Source: UBA7672 sp030824255 (GTDB lineage: Bacteria > Pseudomonadota > Alphaproteobacteria > Caulobacterales > Hyphomonadaceae). From it: DNA of 64,000 nucleotides. Numbering within the stretch: position 1 is the first letter of the stretch; every line of letters starts with the position of its first letter. The notes beneath the pieces were generated by a model. It worked only from the letters and a program-made list of their open reading frames with translations. It was not told the DNA's origin and did no database searches. This document shows, in pieces, positions 25,973 through 34,722 of this stretch. The stretch is taken from NCBI GenBank assembly GCA_942493305.1, contig OW818686.1, positions 434,001 through 498,000 on the forward strand. Reading direction: 5' to 3'. The position numbers were made by a program, and so were the translations under genes.

Positions 25973-27094
25973 CTACTGCCATGTCGTGTAAGTCATTCCC
26001 CTGGCGGGAGCATCGCGGCCTTCAGCGCACAGCTCCGTGCGGAAGCCATATCCCTGCATCATGAGCTGTTCCTTGAAAGCCTCGACTTCCTTGTTGAGCG
26101 TACAAGGAAGAATGGCCTTGAAGCGCACTTCTTCGCTCCTGCCGAGGTCCAGCACGAATTTGGTGATGCTTTGACCCAGCATCTTCGTGCTGGCCTGTCT
26201 CGCTCGCTCGCCGCCATCCCGGCTGCCCAGCCCCTGCTGGGAAAGGTATCCGTGACGGGCGCCAGAAACACCACTTTCCATGCGCTCGTCATCAGAGGCG
26301 AACGCGATGTAGTTTGTCGGATCAATCTGATCCAGCAGCACGACCAGCGGGCCTGCGAGCAGCGATAGTCCCGTCGTCCAGACATAGGCCTGCTGCACAT
26401 CGGTCCATGTCGCCTGCGTCGCTTCATCAATCGGGCCACCGAAGAAATCGGATAGCCTCTCGTTGTTGTTGACGAGTTCGACAACGCCGCCTTCCGCCAA
26501 TGCAAATGTTCCATAGGCGGAAGCGGCGCCCACGACGCCCGGCCTTGCGATGTCGTACGCAAGCGCAAAGTCACTTTCATTCAGACGCGGGTAGGTCGCA
26601 AGAAATCGCGCTTCGACGGATGTCTCGAAAACCTTCTCACCTGTTCGACGGTTCACAAGGCGATAGGTCGCCCTGCTGTGACCCGCAAAATCGAGCCCGA
26701 CATCATTCGCCCTCAGCTCAGCAAAGCTGACCTGAAGCGCATAGCGAGCTTCCGCCGGCGTACGCGCCAGCAGGCCAGATCGCGCAAGGGCAGCTTCGAG
26801 CATAGGCCTGTAGACAGACTGGTTGGGCTTGCTGAACAGATATGAGCGCTGCGACATGCCTTCCACATAGTCGACGATCACAGAGTGATAGAGCCTGTCG
26901 TTCGGCGTCCATGCGAGGGACTCTGTCATCGGAAGATCCGGACGCTGCAACGCGACGTGCTCGCCTTGCGCCATGACGAACGGCGTCGCCATCGCCGCAT
27001 CCTTGAACGATTGGCTTGAGCTGCAAGCGGAAAGCGCCAGCGCGGAAACGCAAAGCGTGATCTTGGAAAGCCTGTGCACCGTGTATCCCTTCAT
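25973..27094 (-). CDS. Putative lipoprotein of unknown function
   Basis: The product has about 373 residues with a lipoprotein signal ending A-L-S-A-C-S-S-S. The mature part has mixed alpha/beta content (Y-A-L-Q-V-S-F-A-E-L-R-A and T-Y-R-L-V-N-R-R-T-G-E-K-V-F-E resemble periplasmic binding strands) and a hydrophobic stretch (W-T-T-G-L-S-L-L-A-G-P-L-V-V-L-L) around residue 240. ATG 27112 is an alternative start. I do not recognise the family. It lies between ruvB and ruvA and interrupts the expected ruv gene order. Confidence 0.65.
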   Translation of the reverse strand: MKGYTVHRLSKITLCVSALALSACSSSQSFKDAAMATPFVMAQGEHVALQRPDLPMTESLAWTPNDRLYHSVIVDYVEGMSQRSYLFSKPNQSVYRPMLEAALARSGLLARTPAEARYALQVSFAELRANDVGLDFAGHSRATYRLVNRRTGEKVFETSVEARFLATYPRLNESDFALAYDIARPGVVGAASAYGTFALAEGGVVELVNNNERLSDFFGGPIDEATQATWTDVQQAYVWTTGLSLLAGPLVVLLDQIDPTNYIAFASDDERMESGVSGARHGYLSQQGLGSRDGGERARQASTKMLGQSITKFVLDLGRSEEVRFKAILPCTLNKEVEAFKEQLMMQGYGFRTELCAEGRDAPARGMTYTTWQ

Positions 27095-27192
27095 AGCCAA
27101 CCCACATGGCATTATGAGCTAATAGCACTCACTGATGTAACGGGGGTTAAGCTCGCAACGCTGCGAGGCGCTTCAGGGCCGCGGCTTCAGGG

Positions 27193-27813
27193 TTAGCCCG
27201 CGGGCGCGAGCGCTTTCAGCGCTGCGCGGATGAGAGCGGACTCCGTGGCTTCCTCGCCAACATCTCGCGCGGCCTGCGCCACGACGCGCGCGGCATCGGA
27301 TTGCGAATATCCAAGATTGACGAGCGCCGAGATGGCGGCGGCGCGCGCGCCTGTGGCGGCGATCGCCACGGGTGTCGCCGCTGTGGCGGACAATCCGGAC
27401 GCGAACAGGCCCAGTGGCGGCGGCTTGCCCTTGAACTCAGTGACAATGCGCTCGGCCAGCTTCTTGCCGACGCCGTTGGCGCGCGAGATGGCGGCGGTGT
27501 CGTTGAGCGCGATCGCGTCCATCAGCTGCGCGGTCGCGAGCGTGTCGAGGATCGAGAGGGCGACCTTGGCGCCAACACCCGGCGCATCCTGCAGGCGCGA
27601 GAACCAGGCGCGGTCTTCCCCGCTGATGAAGCCGAAGAGGCGGATGGCGCTATCCGACATCTGGGTTTCGACGTGCAGCTCGGTCGCCTCGCCCACGACA
27701 AGCTTGCCCAGCGTGCGCGAGCCGGCATGGACGAGATAGCCGACACCGTTGACGTCGATCAGCGCCTGTCCTTCGCCGACGGCTGCGATGGTTCCCCTGA
27801 GTCTTCCAATCAC
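27193..27813 (-). CDS. ruvA: Holliday junction DNA-binding protein RuvA
   Basis: The product has 206 residues. I-G-R-L-R-G-T-I-A-A-V-G is the N-terminal OB-fold start; the helix-hairpin-helix region contains L-Q-D-A-P-G-V-G-A-K and A-N-G-V-G-K-K-L-A-E-R-I. The C-terminal RuvB-contacting domain ends with A-L-I-R-A-A-L-K-A-L. The start is GTG with GGAAGA 7 bp upstream; the longer frame overlaps ruvC. It is 13 bp downstream of ruvC. Confidence 0.96.
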   Translation of the reverse strand: MIGRLRGTIAAVGEGQALIDVNGVGYLVHAGSRTLGKLVVGEATELHVETQMSDSAIRLFGFISGEDRAWFSRLQDAPGVGAKVALSILDTLATAQLMDAIALNDTAAISRANGVGKKLAERIVTEFKGKPPPLGLFASGLSATAATPVAIAATGARAAAISALVNLGYSQSDAARVVAQAARDVGEEATESALIRAALKALAPAG

Positions 27814-27826
27814 GAGCGTCTTCCGA

Positions 27827-28321
27827 TCATGCGAGGCGTCTCTGACCGGCGACGGGACGGTGGTGGGCGCCACAGATGGCGACGGCGAGCGCGTCAGCAG
27901 CGTCCGCCGACACATCGCCGGCTTTCGGCAGAAGACGGCGCACCATGAAGGCGACCTGCGTCTTGTCGGCAGCGCCGGTGCCGACGATGGCCTGTTTCAC
28001 TTTCCGCGCGGCGAACTCATGAACCTTGAGCCGCGCGGCCGCCAGCGTGGCGAGAGCGGCGCCGCGCGCCTGCCCCAGAAGCAGAGTGGATTTCGGGTTG
28101 ATGTTGACGAAGGTCTCCTCGACCGACGCTTCGTTCGGGTCGTGCTCATGGATCACGGCGCGCAGTTCCTCGCACAGGAAACCGAGCCGGTCCGCCAGAT
28201 CCATCTTGGGATCAGGATTGATGACGCCATGGGCGACCCAGCCGAGCCGGGGCCCATCCATGGTGATCACGCCCCAGCCAGTGTGGCGAAGGCCAGGGTC
28301 GACACCCAGAATTCGAATCAT
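27827..28321 (-). CDS. ruvC: Crossover junction endodeoxyribonuclease RuvC
   Basis: The resolvase has 164 residues. I-R-I-L-G-V-D-P-G-L-R-H-T-G-W-G gives the first catalytic Asp, V-E-E-T-F-V-N-I-N-P-K-S the Glu, and D-A-A-D-A-L-A-V-A-I-C-G-A-H-H the C-terminal acidic pair. I chose ATG 28321 because GGCGGA is then about 9 bp upstream; ATG 28330 would leave almost no spacing. It is paired with ruvA. Confidence 0.95.
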   Translation of the reverse strand: MIRILGVDPGLRHTGWGVITMDGPRLGWVAHGVINPDPKMDLADRLGFLCEELRAVIHEHDPNEASVEETFVNINPKSTLLLGQARGAALATLAAARLKVHEFAARKVKQAIVGTGAADKTQVAFMVRRLLPKAGDVSADAADALAVAICGAHHRPVAGQRRLA

Positions 28322-28415
28322 CTGATTCATTCCGCCAGACTCGCAGACATTGAACAGATTGAGAACACGCCGGGAGTTAATGAGGCGGAAACCAACGCGG
28401 CAGAGCCTGCGCCAC

Positions 28416-29063
28416 ATGGCGAATTTCACACGTTTGACACGCAGAAGCGCGCTGGCGGCGCTGGGCGCGGCGGCCATCGCGCCGCCCGTCATGGCGGCGC
28501 CGGGCCTGAGCTGGCCGCTGCGAATAGCCTATGCGCGGGTTGCTCCCGGCGGCTTCGTGCACATTCGCTCCGATGAACAGCAGCCCTGGACCCGCATGGC
28601 GACACGGCTGGGCGGGTTGGTGGACATTGTTGCGCCGCTGCAGCCGACGGACATGCTGGGCGGCGGCCTGCCGAAGATCGAGGGCGCAGCGAACTGTGCG
28701 CTGATCGCGCGCCAGCTGGCGGCAAATGCGGGCTATGGGCATGTGATCATCTATGCGACGCATGACGGGCAGCGCCGCTCCGAGGCCTATGACAACTGGT
28801 TTTCGGAGACGTTCGCGAACCTGACAGCCAACCTGCAGAAGGACGGCCGGGCGACGGGCGAGGCGCATCTTCTTTCAATCGACGGCGGGATGCCACTGAT
28901 GTCGGCCCATGCCGACGCCAGGCCGCGCGATCCGCTGAACCTTTTCGACGGCGGCCGTAATCCGGAGCGCGAAACGCTGACTGGCCTGACCGAGGCTTTC
29001 GAGCGCCGCCTGCAGGACCTGGCCGGTCGCGCCCTGCAAGATCAACGGTCTATTGCGGACTAG
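28416..29063 (+). CDS. Tat-signal hypothetical protein
   Basis: The product has 215 residues. The N-terminus T-R-L-T-R-R-S-A-L-A-A-L-G-A-A-A-I-A-P-P-V-M-A looks like a twin-arginine signal. The mature part has H-V-I-I-Y-A-T-H-D-G and a conserved-looking L-S-I-D-G-G-M-P-L, with one Cys (A-N-C-A). Family unknown. It is divergent from ruvC, so the two may share a promoter region. ATG 28416 places the twin arginines near the start; 28350 and 28380 would give a long arginine-rich leader. Confidence 0.65.
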   Translation: MANFTRLTRRSALAALGAAAIAPPVMAAPGLSWPLRIAYARVAPGGFVHIRSDEQQPWTRMATRLGGLVDIVAPLQPTDMLGGGLPKIEGAANCALIARQLAANAGYGHVIIYATHDGQRRSEAYDNWFSETFANLTANLQKDGRATGEAHLLSIDGGMPLMSAHADARPRDPLNLFDGGRNPERETLTGLTEAFERRLQDLAGRALQDQRSIAD

Positions 29064-29164
29064 CGCAACAGTCGCACGGGAACCGGCACAATTTCGGGTG
29101 AGTTGGCCTAGCCAACAGGGCCTCCGCCGCTAAGGTCTGCCCTCCTTTATGGCCGGAGGGTTTC

Positions 29165-31369
29165 ATGCGTCGACTTCTGTTGTCTTCTCTTTGCGCTGCC
29201 GCACTGGCGGCCGCGTGCACGACAACGCAGAGCGATGCCCCCGTGACCACGCCTGCAAACGCTGCCGCTCCGGTTGCGGTTTATTCGGCGGAGACGCTGG
29301 CGCAGCTCGCATCCAACCCGCTCCTCGCGGAATGGAAAGGCCCGCACGGCGGCCAGCCCGCCTTCGACAAGATGGACCTTGCCCAGCTCAAGCCCGCCGT
29401 GACGGCCGGCATCGCGGCGCACCTTGCCGAGATTGACGCCATCGCGAACAACCCGGCGAAAGCGACCTTCGCCAACACGATCGAGGCGATGGAAAAGGCG
29501 GGCGATGCGCTCGACCGCGCGATGACATTCTATGGCATCTGGTCGTCCAACCTGTCGTCGCCGGACTTCCGCAAGATCCAGGGCGAGATTGCGCCGATGC
29601 TGGCGGAGTATTCCTCGAAGATCATCCAGAACGGACCGCTGTTCGCGCGCATCAAGGCCCTGCATGACGACAAGGGCCTTCAACTGACGCCACACCAGAC
29701 GCGTCTGCTGAAGCTGACCTACGACCGCTTCCAGCTGCAGGGCGCCGAGCTGACGGGCGCGGATCGGGATCGCTATGCCGCGATCAACAAGGAGCTCGCC
29801 GAGCTTCACACCACGTTCTCGAACAACCTGCTGGCCGATGAAGAAGGCTGGGTGACCTATCTCACGCAGGACCAGATCGGCGGCCTGCCCGCCTCCTTCC
29901 TCGCCTCCGCCAAGGCATCGGCGGACGAGCTGGGCAAGCCGGGCCAGTACGCGATCACCAACACGCGCTCCTCGATGGACCCGTTCCTCACCTATTCGAC
30001 GGAGCGCAAGCTGCGCGAGCAGGTGTGGCGCAACTACTATTCGCGCGGCGACAACAATGACGCGCATGACAACAACGCCGTCATCGCGAAAATCCTGAAA
30101 CTGCGCCACGAGCGCATCGGCCTGCTCGGCTTCAAGACCTATGCCGACTGGCAGCTGCAGGACAACATGGCCCCCTCCCCCGCGGCGGCGACGGAACTGA
30201 TGGAGGCGGTGTGGCGTCCCGCCGTCGCGCGCGCGAAGGAAGAAGTCGCCGACATGCAGGCGCTTGCGAAAACCGAAGGCGCCAACATCACCATCGAACC
30301 TTGGGACTACCGCTTCTATGCGGAGAAGGTCCGCAAGGCGAAATACGCACTCGATAGCGAAGAGGTGAAACCCTACCTGCAGCTCGACAAGCTGCGCGAG
30401 GCGATGTTCTACGTCGCGGGCGAACTGTTCGGCTTCAACTTCGTGGCTGTTCCCGCCGGCACAATCCCGGTCTTCCACGCCGATGTCGGCGTGTGGGAAG
30501 TGACCGACAAGGCCTCCGGCAAGCACATCGGCTACTGGTATCTCGACCCCTACGCGCGGCAGGGCAAGCGTTCGGGCGCGTGGGCGTCCAGCTATCGCTC
30601 ACACTCCACCTTCGATGGCCAGGTGACGACGCTGTCGTCCAACAACTCGAACTTCGTGAAACCCGCCCCCGGCGAGCCGCTGCTGATCAGCCACGACGAT
30701 GCGGAAACCTTCTTCCACGAATTCGGCCACGCGCTGCACGCGCTGTCATCCTCGGTGGAATATCCCACGCTCAATGGCGGCGTGCGGGACTACACCGAAT
30801 TCCACTCGCAGCTGCTTGAACGCTGGCTGCTGACCGATCAGGTCGTCGACAAATACTTCCGCCACTACAAGACGGGCGAGCCGATGCCGAAGGCGCTGAT
30901 CGACAAGATCAACAATGCCGACACGTTCAACCAGGGTTTCGACACGGTGGAGTTCCTCGGCTCGGCCATCATGGACATGCGCTATCACACGGTCGATCCG
31001 ACCAACCTTGATCCGCGCGCGTTCGAGAAGGACGAGCTCGCCAAGCTGGGCATGCCGAAGGAAATCCCGATGCGGCACCGCTCAACGCAGTTCGGTCACA
31101 TCTTCTCCAGCGAGGGCTATGCCGCCGGCTACTACGGCTATCTCTGGGCCGACGTGCTGACGTCGGATGCGTCCGAAGCCTTCGCCGAGGCGTCTGGCGG
31201 CTTCTACGACAAGGCGCTGGCGAAAAGCATGGTCGCCAACCTGTTCACGGTGCGCAACGCGGTCGATCCGGGCGAGGCCTATCGCGCCTTCCGCGGCCGC
31301 GACGCCACAAAGGACGCGCTGCTGCGTGATCGCGGCTTCCCCGTGCCTGAGAAGGCCGCCGGGGAGTAG
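29165..31369 (+). CDS. M3 family metallopeptidase (Dcp-like) lipoprotein
   Basis: The product has 734 residues. A lipoprotein signal ends A-A-A-C-T-T-T. The helical prolyl-like N-terminal half leads to the zinc motif F-H-E-F-G-H-A-L-H (His518, Glu519, His522) with the downstream Glu in the conserved G-G-V-R-D-Y-T-E-F-H-S-Q segment. This is the peptidyl-dipeptidase/oligopeptidase M3 family. Lipid anchoring suggests a periplasmic role in peptide breakdown, unlike cytosolic Dcp. GGAGGG precedes the ATG. Confidence 0.94.
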   Translation: MRRLLLSSLCAAALAAACTTTQSDAPVTTPANAAAPVAVYSAETLAQLASNPLLAEWKGPHGGQPAFDKMDLAQLKPAVTAGIAAHLAEIDAIANNPAKATFANTIEAMEKAGDALDRAMTFYGIWSSNLSSPDFRKIQGEIAPMLAEYSSKIIQNGPLFARIKALHDDKGLQLTPHQTRLLKLTYDRFQLQGAELTGADRDRYAAINKELAELHTTFSNNLLADEEGWVTYLTQDQIGGLPASFLASAKASADELGKPGQYAITNTRSSMDPFLTYSTERKLREQVWRNYYSRGDNNDAHDNNAVIAKILKLRHERIGLLGFKTYADWQLQDNMAPSPAAATELMEAVWRPAVARAKEEVADMQALAKTEGANITIEPWDYRFYAEKVRKAKYALDSEEVKPYLQLDKLREAMFYVAGELFGFNFVAVPAGTIPVFHADVGVWEVTDKASGKHIGYWYLDPYARQGKRSGAWASSYRSHSTFDGQVTTLSSNNSNFVKPAPGEPLLISHDDAETFFHEFGHALHALSSSVEYPTLNGGVRDYTEFHSQLLERWLLTDQVVDKYFRHYKTGEPMPKALIDKINNADTFNQGFDTVEFLGSAIMDMRYHTVDPTNLDPRAFEKDELAKLGMPKEIPMRHRSTQFGHIFSSEGYAAGYYGYLWADVLTSDASEAFAEASGGFYDKALAKSMVANLFTVRNAVDPGEAYRAFRGRDATKDALLRDRGFPVPEKAAGE

Positions 31370-31385
31370 ACGCGGCAACGCCCAT

Positions 31386-31524
31386 GAGCCCGCCCTCGTG
31401 GTTCGACAGACGGCGGCTACGCCGCCTGCTCACCATGAGGGCTCTCGCGGGCGGCAGCTGAAGTCCCTCATGGTGAGCAGCGACCAGAGGGAGCGTCCGT
31501 CGAACCACGAGGGGCCGGGCTTGC
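31386..31524. repeat. Composite palindromic intergenic element
   Basis: Outer arms around CCTCGTGGTTCGAC (31394-31407) and GTCGAACCACGAGG (31499-31512) are inverted. Perfect inner arms GCTCACCATGAGGG (31428-31441) and CCCTCATGGTGAGC (31465-31478) are also inverted. GGCGGC-TAC-GCCGCC (31412-31426) forms a hairpin between outer and inner arms. Such CATGGTGAG/CGAACCACGAGG units are common intergenic palindromes in alphaproteobacteria as I recall. It lies between two convergent genes and may stop transcription both ways. Confidence 0.7.
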
Positions 31525-31539
31525 AGACGTTTGCGAACG

Positions 31540-32031
31540 TCACTTCCCGCGCGGGATCAGCGTGCGCTTGGCCGGCCGTTTCGTCGGCCCGTTGAACCAG
31601 TCGATCACATAATCGAATGCGTCTTCGTCATCGACGCCGTCTTCGGTGCGCGTCTTGTTGCGGCACGACCAGCCTTCGCGGTGGATCGTCTCGCGGTCGC
31701 CGCTGATGAGATGGTGCCAGTCGTGCAGGTCCTTGCCTTCATGCACGAGGCGGTAGGCGCACGTCTGCGGCAGCCAGTCCACCTTGGCGACCACTTCCGG
31801 CGTCAGCTTCACGCAGATCGGCACATACTGCTTCCGGTTGGGATAGTCCTTGCACTGGCACGTCTTGGTGTCGAACAGCGTGCAGTGAAGCCGCGTGACG
31901 TAGAGATCATTCGTCTCCTCGTCCTCCAGCTTCACCAGACAGCATTTCCCACAGCCATCGCAGAGCGATTCCCACTCCGCGTCGGACATCTCCGGCAGTG
32001 TCTTGGTCTTCCAGAAGGGCTTGTCGCTCAT
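31540..32031 (-). CDS. YcgN/UPF0260 cysteine-cluster protein
   Basis: The product has 163 residues. C-D-G-C-G-K-C-C-L near residue 24-31, then C-T-L-F-D-T-K-T-C-Q-C-K-D-Y and the C-terminal W-S-C-R-N-K form the eight-cysteine pattern of the UPF0260/YkgJ-type family, presumably binding a metal. It is cytosolic; the function is not known. It is 9 bp from upp on the same strand, so they may be cotranscribed. Confidence 0.92.
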   Translation of the reverse strand: MSDKPFWKTKTLPEMSDAEWESLCDGCGKCCLVKLEDEETNDLYVTRLHCTLFDTKTCQCKDYPNRKQYVPICVKLTPEVVAKVDWLPQTCAYRLVHEGKDLHDWHHLISGDRETIHREGWSCRNKTRTEDGVDDEDAFDYVIDWFNGPTKRPAKRTLIPRGK

Positions 32032-32040
32032 GGTCGATGT

Positions 32041-32670
32041 CTACTTCGTTCCGAACATGCGGTCACCTGCGTCCCCCAGTCCCGGTACGATATACCCCTT
32101 TTCGTTGAGATGGCTGTCCACCGCCGCCGTGAACACCGGCACATCCGGGTGCGCCGCCGTGAACTTGGCGATCCCCTCGGGCGCCGCCAGCAGACAGAGG
32201 AAGCGCAGGCGGTTTGCCCCGCGCCGCTTCAGACGGTCGATCGCGGCAATCGCGGAATTCCCCGTCGCCAGCATGGGATCGACCACGATCACCAACCGGT
32301 TCTCCAGCTCGTTCGGGGCCTTGAAATAGTATTCGATGGGCTCCAGCGTCTCGTGATCGCGATAGAGCCCGACATGGGCGACGCGCGCGGCCGGCACGAG
32401 GTCCAGCATCCCGTCGAGCAGTCCATTGCCCGCCCGCAGGATGGACGCGAACACCAGCTTCTTTCCCTTGATGATCGGCGCATCCATCGGGCCCATCGGC
32501 GTCTCGATACCGGTTGTCTCCAGCTCGATGTCGCGCGTCACCTCATAGCAGAGCAGCGTCGCGATCTCGCGCAGCAGCGTGCGGAAGCCGGCCGTCGATG
32601 TGGTCTTGTCCCGCATCAGCGTCAGCTTGTGCTGCACCAGCGGATGCCCAACGACTGTAACGCCCTGCAT
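32041..32670 (-). CDS. upp: Uracil phosphoribosyltransferase
   Basis: The product has 209 residues. It converts uracil and PRPP to UMP in pyrimidine salvage. Family signatures include H-P-L-V-Q-H-K-L-T-L-M-R near the N-terminus, the PRPP loop V-I-V-V-D-P-M-L-A-T-G-N-S-A, and the C-terminal uracil-binding Y-I-V-P-G-L-G-D-A-G-D-R. The length matches the family. Confidence 0.97.
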   Translation of the reverse strand: MQGVTVVGHPLVQHKLTLMRDKTTSTAGFRTLLREIATLLCYEVTRDIELETTGIETPMGPMDAPIIKGKKLVFASILRAGNGLLDGMLDLVPAARVAHVGLYRDHETLEPIEYYFKAPNELENRLVIVVDPMLATGNSAIAAIDRLKRRGANRLRFLCLLAAPEGIAKFTAAHPDVPVFTAAVDSHLNEKGYIVPGLGDAGDRMFGTK

Positions 32671-32819
32671 GTCACTCTCTCCATGCCGTGGTGTTCACCA
32701 CGCCAGCAATGCTCCCGCCCTTTAGCACGAGCGGTAACGGCATCGTCACGGTAATTCCTGCGCCATCCTTGGCCCCGGTTTCGGCGCCTGCGCCGCCCGG
32801 CTTCCACATCCGCGACGTT

Positions 32820-32843
32820 CGTTATATACGACAAACTATAACG
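32820..32843 (+). promoter_or_regulatory. Palindromic operator candidate
   Basis: CGTTATA (32820-32826) and TATAACG (32837-32843) form a perfect 7-bp inverted repeat around 10 bp, directly upstream of the gene starting at 32857. The AT-rich palindrome in GC-rich DNA may overlap the -10 region and bind a dimeric regulator. The regulator is unknown. Confidence 0.4.
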
Positions 32844-32856
32844 CATGGAGCCCTTG

Positions 32857-33390
32857 ATGCGCCCCTCCCTCCTGCACGCTGCGGCCCCCTTCTGCGCGGC
32901 CCTTGCCCTCGCCTGCGCCCCCGCATCTTTCGCGCAGCAGCACACCCCTGACACGCCCGCCTGCGCCGCCATGGATGCAGCCCTCCCCGCCGGCATCGCG
33001 GACTGGAACGGCATGACCGCCGTCGCCACCGCTCCCGGCCCCGCCCCCACGCTGCAGCTTGGCAAGGGTTATGAGGCCAGCCTGAAGAAAAAGGCCGACG
33101 TCGCCTTCGCCATCGCGCCCGAAAAGCCCGGCGGCTCGGTGTCGTACTCCGGCATCTTTGTCTTCGATGTGATCGAGCCGGGCAATTACGCTGTTGCCTT
33201 GAGCTCCGCCGCATGGATCGATGTTATCGAGGACGGCAAGGCGCTCGCGCCGCTCAGCTTCGGACATGGACCGGAATGCACGACGATCCGCAAGATGGTG
33301 GTCTACCCGATGAAGGCGGGCCGGCATGTCCTGCAGATCGCGGGCAGCGGCGCCGGCGCCGCGAAAATCCTCGTGGCGAAACAGCCCTGA
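32857..33390 (+). CDS. Secreted hypothetical protein
   Basis: The product has 177 residues with a signal peptide ending A-S-F-A-Q. The mature protein looks like a jelly-roll/homoserine-like periplasmic sensor (Y-S-G-I-F-V-F-D-V-I-E-P-G-N-Y-A-V-A-L-S and G-R-H-V-L-Q-I-A-G-S-G), with two cysteines. ATG 32857 has GGAG 6 bp upstream; ATG 32845 lacks a site. The next gene overlaps its stop, suggesting an operon with the cytochrome c peroxidase. Confidence 0.65.
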   Translation: MRPSLLHAAAPFCAALALACAPASFAQQHTPDTPACAAMDAALPAGIADWNGMTAVATAPGPAPTLQLGKGYEASLKKKADVAFAIAPEKPGGSVSYSGIFVFDVIEPGNYAVALSSAAWIDVIEDGKALAPLSFGHGPECTTIRKMVVYPMKAGRHVLQIAGSGAGAAKILVAKQP

Positions 33391-33425
33391 ACGCTGCAGC
33401 CCTGAACCTTGCAGTCCTGAACGCT
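33381..33425 (+). repeat. Three tandem 15-bp repeats at gene junction
   Basis: Units 33381-33395, 33396-33410 and 33411-33425 share the pattern (A/G)CAG(C/T)CCTGAAC(G/C)(C/T)T. They span the stop of the secreted gene and the presumed start of the peroxidase, adding repeated A-L-N/V-L-N residues. The first copy supplies the TGA of the upstream gene. Confidence 0.7.
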
Positions 33426-34562
33426 CGCCCGTCCATTAACACGCTGACGCTCGGCGCGCTCGGCAGCGCAGCGTTGGTCACGCTTGTCGCCTGCGCCAGC
33501 ACGCTTGCACCCGCCGCGACGCCATGGCCCGCCGCCGACCTGAAAGCCCCCCACCCCGCCGCCAACCCGCCCACCCCGATGAAGATCGAGTTGGGCCGCC
33601 GCCTGTTCTACGATGGAGACCTGTCGTGGGATGGCGCGATGAGCTGCGCCACCTGTCACGAGCAGAAGCGTGGCTTCACGGATCCCAACAAGACGCGCGC
33701 CGGATTCGACGGCACGCCCGGCGAGCGCAACATCCAGACGCTGGCCAACCTTGGCTGGCTCAACTCGCTCACCTGGGGCGGCCCGCAAGTCGACACGCTG
33801 GAGCATCAGGCGCTGATCCCCATTGAGGGCTTCGTGCCCGTCGAGATGGGATTCGGCGGCAAGCCCGAGGGCGCGCTGCCCCAGCGCCTCGCCGACCAGG
33901 CCTGCTACCCCGAACTCTTCCGCGCCGCCTTCCCCGAGCGCGGCGGCAAGATCGACATGGACACAATCACGCTCGCCCTCGCCGCCTTCCAGCGCGAGCT
34001 TGTCTCGCTCGATGCGCCGTACGACCGCTGGATGCGCGGCGATGCTGCCGCCATTTCCGCACAGGCCCAGCGCGGCGCGGCGCTGTTCGAACAGAAACAA
34101 TGCGCCGCCTGCCATTCCGGGCCGCACTTCACCGACGCCGCCATCGCAGGCCGCTCGCCCTACGACGCCTTCCATCGCCTGTCCGCGCCCGCCGATGGCA
34201 AGGATGCCGGACTCGCGCGCATCACACAGAAACCGGAAGACGCAGGCCGCTTCCGCACGCCCAGCCTGCGCAACGTGGCTGTCTCCGCGCCTTACATGCA
34301 CGATGGCGAAGTGGCCACGCTGCCCGACGCCATCCGCCATCACGATCAGCCGGGCGCCACGGACCCGCGCCTGCAACAGAAGCTCACGAATGCCGAGATC
34401 GAGGATCTCGTTGCGATGCTCGACACGCTCACCGACCAGACCTTCCTCGCCAATCCGGCCTTCGCGCGCCCCGCCGCCGCCTGCCCCGTGAACGCCGACA
34501 CGCTGCGCGCGATGGAAGAAACCAACAAGCGCAACCAGCACAACAGCCCGGACGGCCCCTGA
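33387..34562 (+). CDS. Di-haem cytochrome c peroxidase family protein
   Basis: About 391 residues. The N-terminus carries a lipoprotein-like signal (G-S-A-A-L-V-T-L-V-A-C). Two haem c motifs are C-A-T-C-H (Cys87-His91) and C-A-A-C-H (Cys239-His243), and A-P-Y-M-H-D-G near the C-terminus holds a likely axial Met. This is the CcpA/MauG family; it reduces H2O2 or modifies a protein in the periplasm. The start is uncertain: no ATG or GTG fits the signal, so I placed it at CTG 33387 in a CTGA overlap; ATG 33276 and TTG 33474 are alternatives, and a small sequence error is possible. Confidence 0.85.
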   Translation: MNAAALNLAVLNARPSINTLTLGALGSAALVTLVACASTLAPAATPWPAADLKAPHPAANPPTPMKIELGRRLFYDGDLSWDGAMSCATCHEQKRGFTDPNKTRAGFDGTPGERNIQTLANLGWLNSLTWGGPQVDTLEHQALIPIEGFVPVEMGFGGKPEGALPQRLADQACYPELFRAAFPERGGKIDMDTITLALAAFQRELVSLDAPYDRWMRGDAAAISAQAQRGAALFEQKQCAACHSGPHFTDAAIAGRSPYDAFHRLSAPADGKDAGLARITQKPEDAGRFRTPSLRNVAVSAPYMHDGEVATLPDAIRHHDQPGATDPRLQQKLTNAEIEDLVAMLDTLTDQTFLANPAFARPAAACPVNADTLRAMEETNKRNQHNSPDGP

Positions 34563-34626
34563 AACGTCCCGGCTGCGAGAAGCGCGCAAGCCGCGGCGCG
34601 GCTGAAACGCGCAAGGCGGTGTAAAC

Positions 34627-34722
34627 TCTTCCCCTGCGAAGCGAGGGACGTACGGCGAAGCGGGATGGGGGCGGGCTTGTCTGGAAGCGCTTGCCTTGCA
34701 CACGCGCTCCCCGCGTGCGGGG
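34627..34722. repeat. GCGAAGC-type palindromic repeat cluster
   Basis: CTTCCCCTGCGAAGCGAGGG followed by GGCGAAGCGGG and GGGGGC resembles the repeat at 40864-40912, with the same two GCGAAGC cores inside short palindromes. CCCCGC-GT-GCGGGG (34709-34722) forms a further hairpin. The 288-bp gap between the peroxidase and the DUF2126 gene otherwise shows no gene. Confidence 0.6.

Noticed and set aside
33213..33386. N-terminal extension of the cytochrome c peroxidase from ATG 33213 or 33276
   Set aside because: Lies wholly within the upstream gene in another frame and encodes Arg/Gly-rich residues unlike a signal peptide.
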